5,857 bases of DNA from Oscillospiraceae bacterium. GTDB taxonomy: Bacteria; Bacillota_A; Clostridia; Oscillospirales; Acutalibacteraceae. The position numbers and the translations under genes are program-made. Positions 1-4,785 of this stretch are shown one piece after another. How positions within the stretch are numbered: position 1 is the first letter of the stretch; each line of letters begins with the position of its first letter. The stretch lies in the NCBI GenBank assembly GCA_003519645.1, contig DOWI01000389.1:1-5857 (forward strand). The letters run 5' to 3'. The notes below the pieces were generated by a model. It saw nothing but the letters and a program-made list of their open reading frames with translations. It did not search any database and was not told where the DNA came from.

Positions 1-491
1 TGATGGTGTTTGATCTGGATCCGGATGAGGGAATGGACCTGGATTCAGTGCGCCGGGGTGTGAAAGACATCAAAAGTATTCTTGACGAGCTTTCACTCAT
101 TTCGTACCTCAAGACCAGCGGAGGCAAAGGGTATCATGTGGTTGTACCGTTAAAACCCGCTGTTTCATGGGATACGTTTCACGATTTTGCAAGGCGCGTT
201 GCCGAGGTTATGGAGCAGAAGTGGCCTGACCGCTACACAAGCAATGTCAGAAAGGACAGCCGGAAAAACAAAATCTTTATCGATTGGATACGAAACGGCA
301 GGGGGGCTACCAGCATTGCTCCCTATTCCATAAGGGCGAGAAACGGGGCGGGTGTTTCCATGCCCATTGCATGGGAGGAGCTGGATACCGTGGCACCCGA
401 CGGCATCAATATGGAAGAAGCGCTGAAACGGGTTGGGGGTATCGATCCATGGAGCGATTTCTATCAGCTTGATCAGCGGCTTAACCTGTAG
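1..491 (+). CDS. ligD: LigD-type DNA polymerase/primase domain, C-terminal part (5' end outside window)
   Basis: This is the end of the archaeo-eukaryotic primase-like polymerase domain of the bacterial non-homologous end-joining system. That domain adds ribo- or deoxyribonucleotides at broken DNA ends held by Ku before ligation. Numbering from the ATG at position 3, the metal-binding DxD pair sits in VFDLDPDEG (Asp4, Asp6), the conserved Lys/His lie in TSGGKGYHVVVPL (Lys42, His45), and the third catalytic Asp is Asp94 in FIDWIRNGRGAT. The spacing between Asp6 and Asp94 and the place of His45 fit the known Pseudomonas LigD polymerase domain, so the active site looks intact. The position-3 ATG is almost certainly an internal methionine: the N-terminal third of the domain is missing, so the gene begins before the window. 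The protein stops a few residues after the usual end of the domain (WSDFYQLDQRLNL). It is therefore either a stand-alone polymerase or a LigD with this domain last. TAG stop at 489-491. Confidence 0.93.
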   Translation, partial: MVFDLDPDEGMDLDSVRRGVKDIKSILDELSLISYLKTSGGKGYHVVVPLKPAVSWDTFHDFARRVAEVMEQKWPDRYTSNVRKDSRKNKIFIDWIRNGRGATSIAPYSIRARNGAGVSMPIAWEELDTVAPDGINMEEALKRVGGIDPWSDFYQLDQRLNL

Positions 492-555
492 CAACCGACC
501 TTGTATTCCGATTTTACTTTGCGAAGTTTTTACGCATTTACTGCAGAGATGTGTG

Positions 556-613
556 AAATCGAGATATGGTACTGACGGGGATGCCGGTTTGTACCATATC
601 TCGATTTGTTCTT
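556..613 (+). terminator. Long perfect hairpin, possible ligD terminator
   Basis: The arms AAATCGAGATATGGTAC (556-572) and GTACCATATCTCGATTT (591-607) are a perfect 17-bp inverted repeat with an 18-base loop. The loop can fold further (AC at 575-576 with GT at 587-588, GG at 578-579 with CC at 584-585), leaving a four-base tip. The downstream arm runs into TTTGTTCTT (605-613), which is U-rich but not a clean U-tract. Its place 65 bases after the ligD stop and upstream of the next promoter suits a terminator. The stem is longer and less GC-rich than a typical intrinsic terminator, so another structured element is possible. I see no flanking target-site duplication. Confidence 0.45.
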
Positions 614-659
614 GCAGGGGTTAATTCTTGAAAAACAGCAGCTTAGATTCAGATGTACA

Positions 660-698
660 TTGTATTTAAACAAGGGGTTTGGTATAATTTGTTATAAT
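660..698 (+). promoter_or_regulatory. Sigma-A promoter with two overlapping extended -10 boxes
   Basis: TTGTAT (660-665) is followed after exactly 17 bases by TATAAT (683-688), with an extended -10 TG at 680-681. A second perfect TATAAT lies at 693-698 and also has an upstream TG (690-691), but no good -35 box at the right distance. Both point at the TTG-start gene at 759, giving leaders of roughly 50-65 bases. Two start sites ten bases apart are likely. Confidence 0.7.
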
Positions 699-745
699 AT
701 GTCGTATACACCAAGCATGTATATGCCTGCACTTTATATCATGGC

Positions 746-751
746 AGGAGG
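746..751 (+). promoter_or_regulatory. Ribosome binding site that decides a TTG start
   Basis: A perfect AGGAGG lies seven bases upstream of the TTG at 759-761. No ATG or GTG in that reading frame is as well placed. The next in-frame methionine codon, ATG at residue 10, is too far from this site. This supports initiation at TTG. Confidence 0.8.
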
Positions 752-758
752 CTGAAGA

Positions 759-2228
759 TTGGACAAGCTTTTAAAACTAGAATATATGGCGAAGGACATG
801 GACATTCTTTTCCACGCGACAGGCAGCGAAATGCAGTACAATGTATATTTTCCCGGTGTGATTGATGGTGTTAATTCCCTGATTGACGGATTGGTTGAAT
901 TAAGCGACGGTCTGCAGGCTGTTTTGGAATTATATCCCGATGACAGTATATCAGCGCGTCTGGATGAAATCGCCGCGTATTTTGAAGATGTTATATCCTA
1001 TTATAATTCAGATGATGGTGATTCCATCAAAACAACATTTATAGGCAGGCTAACGCCGGGCTTCCAATTATTTCACAAAGATTTAAGCAGCTATTTCTTC
1101 AAAATATCGCGTTTAAAAAAGGCTGTCGTTTTAGGTGTGGACCATTGTTCCACTGATATTGAAAAGCTGGTTGATACTGACAAATGCCGGCTCGCTGCTT
1201 TTTTCAGCAGCAATCCCGAGCAATGCGGCAAAAATATTAATGGAATCCCGATTTTCGGGGTAGAAGAACTGCCGTTTTTTCAATATGACTATCTGATTAA
1301 AACCCAATCGGTTTATCATGACGACCTTGCTTCGGAGGAGCATTCGGTTATTGAGTTGTCTGAATATTTAACTTACTATGAAAACAAAATTCATATGATA
1401 TATTCATCCTATCTGAGTCGTAAAAGCCCGATTGACGGCTTTATTACAGGGCTCTCTTATGCCGAAGTCGGAATAGATCCTACATATTTAAACGGCGATG
1501 TGTTAAATGCTGCGGTTTCAAGCCAGGATCTATATTATGATTATCTGTGGGCGGAGATGTTTGTCCATGATCAGAGAATAAATTCCGGTATCAAATATGC
1601 TCTAATCGGTATGTGCTACTACAGCTTTGAATATGAGCTTATAAAAAGCAGATATAAAAACAGGGCGTGTTTTTACTACCCGGTCTTTCGGTCTTTCAGA
1701 GATCAATCAGATCAGGAAAAAATAAATAAATACAAGAGTTTTGAGCAACTGGCGTCGGAGATATTTGTAAAGGACTATCCCATTCATTTATATCATCTTT
1801 TCAGGGGATTATATCAGCCTGCGTTTGATGAAATGACGAGCCGGTTTATGGATAATGAGGAAATAAGGCAGGGCAAAGCGCAGGCCGAGAGGGACTGCAA
1901 TAAGGACTATCCCGACACCGTGCGTAATAACACCCGTATTCTACGCAAATACCTTTCCTTGTTAAAGTCAAAAAATATCATACCGGTCATTGTCGTCTGT
2001 CCGACCAGCAGTCATTATTCCGGGCATTTTTCTCAAAGACTTAAGGATGAGTTTTACAGCATCATCAACTCCTTAAAAAGTGAATTTGATTTATTCATTC
2101 TGGACTACTTCGATTGCATTGAATTTTTCGATCGGGATTTTTACGATTGCAGCCACTTGAATCAAGCCGGCGCTCAAAAATTTACAAAGATGCTGAATAA
2201 GCGGTTAAAAGAAATCTTAACCTCTTGA
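759..2228 (+). CDS. SGNH hydrolase-like protein with N-terminal helical and Rossmann-like regions
   Basis: A 489-residue soluble protein with no signal peptide or membrane segment. Residues 1-115 look helical and acidic. Residues 120-183 read like the nucleotide-sugar-type Rossmann module of glycan-modifying proteins: strand KAVVLGV, then a 'new strand' region LAAFFSSNPEQCG, then INGIPIFGVEELPFFQYDYLI. The usual glycine-rich loop is degraded (GVDHCS). Residues 225-489 resemble the SGNH/GDSL fold seen in DltD- and AlgX-like surface-polymer proteins: a block-I-like FITGLSYAEVGID with candidate nucleophile Ser233, the following VSSQDLYYDYL, a strand IIPVIVVCPTS, and a C-terminal block-V-like FYDCSHLN with Asp463 and His466. 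The family would suggest an acyl-esterase or acyl-transfer role on a cell-surface or flagellar glycan; that is inference, since no glycan gene is in the window. The TTG start is backed by AGGAGG seven bases upstream. It seems to be a single-gene unit with its own promoter and terminator. Base composition looks more AT-rich than the ligD end, which could reflect separate ancestry. Confidence 0.72.
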   Translation: MDKLLKLEYMAKDMDILFHATGSEMQYNVYFPGVIDGVNSLIDGLVELSDGLQAVLELYPDDSISARLDEIAAYFEDVISYYNSDDGDSIKTTFIGRLTPGFQLFHKDLSSYFFKISRLKKAVVLGVDHCSTDIEKLVDTDKCRLAAFFSSNPEQCGKNINGIPIFGVEELPFFQYDYLIKTQSVYHDDLASEEHSVIELSEYLTYYENKIHMIYSSYLSRKSPIDGFITGLSYAEVGIDPTYLNGDVLNAAVSSQDLYYDYLWAEMFVHDQRINSGIKYALIGMCYYSFEYELIKSRYKNRACFYYPVFRSFRDQSDQEKINKYKSFEQLASEIFVKDYPIHLYHLFRGLYQPAFDEMTSRFMDNEEIRQGKAQAERDCNKDYPDTVRNNTRILRKYLSLLKSKNIIPVIVVCPTSSHYSGHFSQRLKDEFYSIINSLKSEFDLFILDYFDCIEFFDRDFYDCSHLNQAGAQKFTKMLNKRLKEILTS

Positions 2229-2248
2229 TTGTTTTTCTCATAAGGATG

Positions 2249-2296
2249 AAAGGAACAGTTGAAGGGATAAACACATACTTCAACTGCTCCTTTTTA
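2249..2296 (+). terminator. Rho-independent terminator, possibly shared by convergent genes
   Basis: The arms AGGAACAGTTGAAG (2251-2264) and CTTCAACTGCTCCT (2278-2291) pair over 14 positions with one A/C mismatch on the + strand. That position becomes a G-U wobble in minus-strand RNA. AA at 2249-2250 and TT at 2292-2293 can extend the stem. TTTTT (2291-2295) follows on +, ending the 489-residue gene. On - the stem lies just past the cupin stop, but the tail there (TTTC) is weaker. Confidence 0.85.
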
Positions 2297-2304
2297 AATT
2301 GAAA

Positions 2305-2832
2305 TTAATATGAATGATGTTCTTCAGCATCTTGCTTGGTAACGTGAACCGTGCCGTGGGGATGCTCCGGCGGCGCATAGATAGAATAAAGTTTAATCGG
2401 GCCACGGCCGGTGTTGATCAGATTATGCCACTTTCCGGCAGGTACCAGGATGACATAGTCGTTATAAACCCTTTGCTTATAATTTAGATTATCCCTGCTG
2501 TCTCCCATAACAACAACGCCTTGGCCCTGCTCGATACGTAAGAACTGGTCGACATCGGGATGCATCTCTAGACCAATGTCATCCCCGGGATTGATACACA
2601 TCAGCGTTAACTGCAAATGGGTTCCTGTCCACAATGCGGTGCGAAAATATTTATTTTGCAAGGTTGCTTTTTCGATATTTGTGACAAACGGATTGGGTCC
2701 ATAATCATTTGACTTACCCATCCGCATCCGAGATCCCTGACGATTCCCTTGCATGTAATTCTCTTGCATGTGACGATTCTCATGCATGTATTGGTTATAT
2801 AAGTTGTTATATTGCCTATAATCGTTATTCAT
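2305..2832 (-). CDS. Cupin-domain protein with Met/His/Asn/Gln-rich N-terminus
   Basis: A 175-residue protein with a single cupin barrel in residues 60-155. Motif 1 is in exact register (Gly83, five residues, Glu89-Met-His91, four residues, Gln96, six residues, Gly103), with Glu and Gln replacing the usual first His and Glu ligands. Motif 2 (PAGKWHNLIN, Pro131, Gly133, His136, Asn140) is canonical except Asp125 for the leading Gly. His91 and His136 remain as candidate metal ligands; the substrate is unknown, and sugar isomerase or oxygenase labels would be guesses. Residues 1-45 are low complexity, with imperfect repeats of the type YMHENRHMQENYMQGNR, and look disordered, as in some spore coat or exposed proteins. 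The ATG at 2832 is chosen because GAAGGG lies nine bases upstream. The frame stays open to an ATG at 2886, but no ribosome site was seen for that start. The C-terminus is His-rich (AEEHHSY). Confidence 0.85.
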   Translation of the reverse strand: MNNDYRQYNNLYNQYMHENRHMQENYMQGNRQGSRMRMGKSNDYGPNPFVTNIEKATLQNKYFRTALWTGTHLQLTLMCINPGDDIGLEMHPDVDQFLRIEQGQGVVVMGDSRDNLNYKQRVYNDYVILVPAGKWHNLINTGRGPIKLYSIYAPPEHPHGTVHVTKQDAEEHHSY

Positions 2833-3025
2833 ATGTTCTTTCCCTTCGTTACATTTTATTCGGAATACCATTATCATGATATGCACCGATTATGAAGGAA
2901 GTTCGCAGACCCGTCTAAAACAAAGATTGCGTACAATATTTGCCGTCTCATAAACAGCCGGGTATGTGAAATAATAAAACTGCAAAACCAACAGGAAGTT
3001 TGCAATACAATATAAAAAAATTCAA

Positions 3026-3046
3026 TCCCGCAGGACAGTAGCGGGA
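3026..3046 (+). promoter_or_regulatory. Small hairpin in the leader of the 60-residue gene
   Basis: TCCCGC (3026-3031) and GCGGGA (3041-3046) form a six-base-pair GC-rich stem with a nine-base loop. It ends about 20 bases before the GGAAGGG ribosome site at 3068-3074. No U-tract follows, so it is not a terminator; it may stabilise the leader or have no role. The rest of the 2833-3080 gap is AT-rich. It includes the short inverted repeat TGCAAA (2981-2986) / TTTGCA (2999-3004) and no convincing sigma-A promoter. Confidence 0.35.
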
Positions 3047-3080
3047 ATATGTGCCTTTGGCGTGAAAGGAAGGGTCTTTA

Positions 3081-3263
3081 ATGGCAAAGAAAAGAAGGAT
3101 TACGCATGAGAACACCAAGCAGGAACCCACCTCTTCAAAAAAGGTGATCGACAACCCGCTGTCAATCACCCAAGAAGATGAGTCCCTGAAGCTGACCGGC
3201 AGTACTGCCGCGGCTGATATGAATTTTTATTTTGATCAGGTCAAGCGGCAGAATACCGAATAA
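3081..3263 (+). CDS. Small uncharacterised protein, 60 residues
   Basis: I do not recognise this protein. It is hydrophilic, with a basic start (MAKKRR), a polar middle (HENTKQEPTSSKK), an acidic stretch (QEDESLKL), and an end with FYFDQVKRQNTE that could form a short helix. There is no membrane segment, signal peptide or cysteine. Support for it being real comes from the good ribosome site GGAAGGG (3068-3074) six bases before the ATG and from the clear terminator at 3311-3336 after its stop. Size and composition would suit a small DNA-associated or spore-core type protein, but no SASP motif is visible and that remains a guess. Confidence 0.6.
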   Translation: MAKKRRITHENTKQEPTSSKKVIDNPLSITQEDESLKLTGSTAAADMNFYFDQVKRQNTE

Positions 3264-3310
3264 GGAAGATGCGGTTGCATTTGCCTTGTCGAATCAAAGC
3301 TTTGCTTCTA

Positions 3311-3336
3311 GGAACGCTGTTTTCAGCGTTCCGTTT
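3311..3336 (+). terminator. Rho-independent terminator of the 60-residue gene
   Basis: GGAACGCTG (3311-3319) and CAGCGTTCC (3324-3332) form a perfect nine-base-pair stem closed by a TTTT loop, followed by GTTTTC. On the - strand the same stem lies just past the stop of the convergent 92-residue gene but has no U-tract there, so it should act mainly on the + strand. Confidence 0.85.
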
Positions 3337-3339
3337 TCA

Positions 3340-3618
3340 TTACTCATCAACATGGGAATCGAGTCCCTGCGCAAAGTCTATGATTTCAGAGGTCGACAGC
3401 ATCACGTTTTCGGTCTCCTCCTCATGTTCACTCAGCATGGTTGATTCTTTTCTGCTGTTTTTATACTCCTCCGCTCTCAATGGAAAATCGTTATTCTCCC
3501 CCACAAGCTTGCTGGCCGTAAACGGAGAGAACATCCCCTTTTCCAAATGATATTTTATTACAAGATCCTGAGGGATAAGCGCATTTCCGTCTAATGTCTC
3601 TATATAAAGATTTTCCAT
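3340..3618 (-). CDS. Small uncharacterised protein, 92 residues
   Basis: I do not recognise the family. Residues 1-40 look folded: two short strands (NLYIETLDG, NALIP), then QDLVIKYHLEKGMFSPFT. The IPQDLVIKYHLEKG stretch has a loose likeness to the 'IPkelr..lgikpG' unit of AbrB/SpoVT-type DNA-binding proteins; this is too short and weak to assign. Residues 45-75 are charged and probably disordered (SEHEEETE), and the end (STSEIIDFAQGLDSHVDE) is acidic and possibly helical. The ATG at 3618 is preferred because AAAGGA lies nine bases upstream. A TTG two codons earlier would sit only three bases from that site. No membrane segment or signal peptide. It is a single-gene unit, divergent from the ABC operon and convergent with the 60-residue gene. 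Confidence 0.65.
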   Translation of the reverse strand: MENLYIETLDGNALIPQDLVIKYHLEKGMFSPFTASKLVGENNDFPLRAEEYKNSRKESTMLSEHEEETENVMLSTSEIIDFAQGLDSHVDE

Positions 3619-3729
3619 ATACAATCATCCTTTAAATGCTTAATTTGATATAAGTATTATTCTCTTTCAGACCATTATAATGCTGGAAATACTTCATCGA
3701 TTATTCGGATATTTCCAAATTAAGTTAGC

Positions 3730-3761
3730 ACCACCTGTAGACTTATACATCTGCAGATGGT
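3730..3761. promoter_or_regulatory. Operator-like dyad inside the ABC operon promoter
   Basis: ACCACCTGTAGA (3730-3741) and TCTGCAGATGGT (3750-3761) form an imperfect dyad: 10 of 12 positions match exactly, around an eight-base centre. It covers the -35 box, fills the -35/-10 spacer and touches the first base of the -10. This is where a dimeric repressor (TetR or GntR type) or a MerR-type activator would sit. The 17-base spacer is normal, which argues against the lengthened-spacer MerR mode. No regulator gene is in the window. Confidence 0.5.
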
Positions 3762-3766
3762 ATATT
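3738..3766 (+). promoter_or_regulatory. Probable sigma-A promoter of the ABC exporter operon
   Basis: TAGACT (3738-3743, four of six matches to TTGACA) and TATATT (3761-3766) are separated by 17 bases. The start of transcription would be near 3773, giving a leader of about 45 bases before the GTG. The -35 is weak, as expected of a regulated promoter. The rest of the 3619-3818 gap holds a symmetrical ATTATAAT (3674-3681) that offers a -10 box on either strand, possibly serving the divergent 92-residue gene, but without a good -35. Confidence 0.5.
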
Positions 3767-3804
3767 AAAATCATATCAGTAATATGTCGGCATCCAGATT
3801 GATT

Positions 3805-3811
3805 AAGGAGG
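3805..3811 (+). promoter_or_regulatory. Ribosome binding site that decides a GTG start
   Basis: AAGGAGG lies seven bases before the GTG at 3819-3821. The encoded N-terminus (MIEVKELTMKYPSG) is where ABC ATPases of this type normally begin, so the GTG is the right start rather than the ATG at residue 9. Confidence 0.88.
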
Positions 3812-3818
3812 AACACCC

Positions 3819-4715
3819 GTGATTGAAGTAAAAGAGCTTACCATGAAATACCCCAGCGGCAAAGGGGTTTTCGACCTAAACTTCACCGTAAAGCAAGGAC
3901 AGGTAATGGGTTATCTCGGCCCAAACGGAGCGGGAAAAACCACAACCATTCGCGCCCTGCTGGGTTTCATGAATCCGGACATTGGAACAGCAAGAATCAA
4001 TGGAATGGACTGCTGGCATGATGCGCCCAATATACAAAAATCACTTGGATACATACCCGGTGAAATTGCTTTTCCGGACAGTATGAACGGGGATGAGTTC
4101 CTGAGGTTCATGCATGATATGCGGGGTACAAAGGATTTCGCCCTTCAAAAGCAGTTGATTGAAATGTTTGAATTCAGCCCCAAAGGAAAGATAAAGAAGT
4201 TTTCAAAGGGCATGAAGCAAAAGCTCGGTATTGTGGCGGCATTTATGCACAACCCCGATGTCCTGATTCTGGATGAACCCACAAGCGGGCTTGATCCGCT
4301 TATGCAAAACCGTTTTGTGGAGCTTGTGCTTTCGGAAAAAGCCAAGGGAAAAACCATCCTCATGTCCAGTCATATGTTTGAGGAGGTTGAGAAAACCTGC
4401 GATAACGTTCTAATCATAAAGGATGGCAGAATTGTAAAGCAATCCGATGTGCAATCGTTGAAGGAATCCCAACGCAAGGGCTTTGTTTTAAAAACCACCG
4501 ACACCCACCGACTGGTTCAGATGCTCAAGGTATCAGGGTTTGAAGTTCAAAGCACAGCCGATGATTCTGTTGAAGTGTATGTATCCGGCAGCGACATCGA
4601 CCGCTTCATTAAAACAGCGGCACAGTCCACGATTGTAAGCTTTAGCGCCAAATCCCAGACGCTTGAGGATATTTTCATGCAGTTTTACAGTGGCAACTCA
4701 ACCACCCTCGGCTGA
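3819..4715 (+). CDS. ABC transporter ATP-binding protein (ABC-2 exporter type)
   Basis: A 298-residue ATPase that would power the permease encoded next to it from the cytoplasmic face. Motifs in order: aromatic Tyr11 for adenine stacking; Walker A GPNGAGKT (34-41); a Q-loop region GYIPGEIAF (77-85) in which Gly81 stands where Gln is usual; the signature FSKGMKQK (128-135); Walker B VLILDEP (148-154) with catalytic Glu153; D-loop SGLDP (156-160); H-loop His185 in SSHMFEEVE. All residues needed for hydrolysis are present. Residues from about 208 form the extra C-terminal domain common in CcmA/YtrB/BcrA-type ATPases, ending in the usual TLEDIFMQFY (281-290). The family includes exporters of antibiotics, lantibiotics and lipids as well as carriers of unknown cargo; the substrate cannot be read from this sequence. 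It is the first gene of a two-gene operon, 70 bases before the permease start. Confidence 0.95.
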   Translation: MIEVKELTMKYPSGKGVFDLNFTVKQGQVMGYLGPNGAGKTTTIRALLGFMNPDIGTARINGMDCWHDAPNIQKSLGYIPGEIAFPDSMNGDEFLRFMHDMRGTKDFALQKQLIEMFEFSPKGKIKKFSKGMKQKLGIVAAFMHNPDVLILDEPTSGLDPLMQNRFVELVLSEKAKGKTILMSSHMFEEVEKTCDNVLIIKDGRIVKQSDVQSLKESQRKGFVLKTTDTHRLVQMLKVSGFEVQSTADDSVEVYVSGSDIDRFIKTAAQSTIVSFSAKSQTLEDIFMQFYSGNSTTLG

Positions 4716-4752
4716 AAGCCGCAGAAAGCTCTTTTCTTCCCCCCTTTTTTTT
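4709..4752 (+). other. Stop-codon hairpin and C6T8 pyrimidine tract between ATPase and permease
   Basis: CGGCT (4709-4713) and AGCCG (4717-4721) form a short stem over the ATPase stop codon. Downstream, a pyrimidine-rich stretch ends in six C (4739-4744) and eight T (4745-4752). The stem is too far from the T-run for a standard terminator. The tract could cause partial termination or slippage and so lower permease expression, or it may be plain intergenic sequence. Confidence 0.35.
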
Positions 4753-4785
4753 ATAAAGCTTGTTCGAGAAAGGATGATCCCAACC

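Noticed and set aside
165..494. Open frame on the minus strand within ligD
   Set aside because: It lies opposite a clearly conserved polymerase domain and has no recognisable protein features; a shadow frame.
556..607. Miniature transposable element
   Set aside because: The whole unit is only 52 bases, has no visible target-site duplication and no second copy in the window.
433..624. Open frame on + across the ligD end and the hairpin
   Set aside because: It runs out of frame through ligD and then through the inverted repeat; no ribosome site and no protein-like composition.
2833..2886. Upstream extension of the cupin gene to an ATG at 2886 (18 more residues)
   Set aside because: The added residues resemble translated leader, no ribosome site was seen for that ATG, and the ATG at 2832 has GAAGGG at good spacing.
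2948..3169. Minus-strand frame with hydrophobic stretches, a possible small membrane protein
   Set aside because: It overlaps the better supported 60-residue gene on + and the leader hairpin, and I see no ribosome site. Its hydrophobicity follows from the complement of a polar, A-rich sequence.
3232..3550. Two + strand frames opposite the 92-residue gene
   Set aside because: They read through the terminator at 3311-3336, lack ribosome sites, and have Ser/Leu-rich low-quality composition typical of antisense frames.
3081..3618. Toxin-antitoxin pair
   Set aside because: The genes are convergent with a terminator between them, neither shows a known toxin or antitoxin motif, and they are not co-transcribed.
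3701..3818. Riboswitch or T-box leader ahead of the ABC operon
   Set aside because: The predicted leader is only about 45 bases, too short for known riboswitch classes, and there is no terminator stem in it.
4663..4785. N-terminal extension of the permease overlapping the ATPase
   Set aside because: The extra 41 residues are not like ABC-2 permease N-termini, and a proper ribosome site precedes the ATG at 4786.
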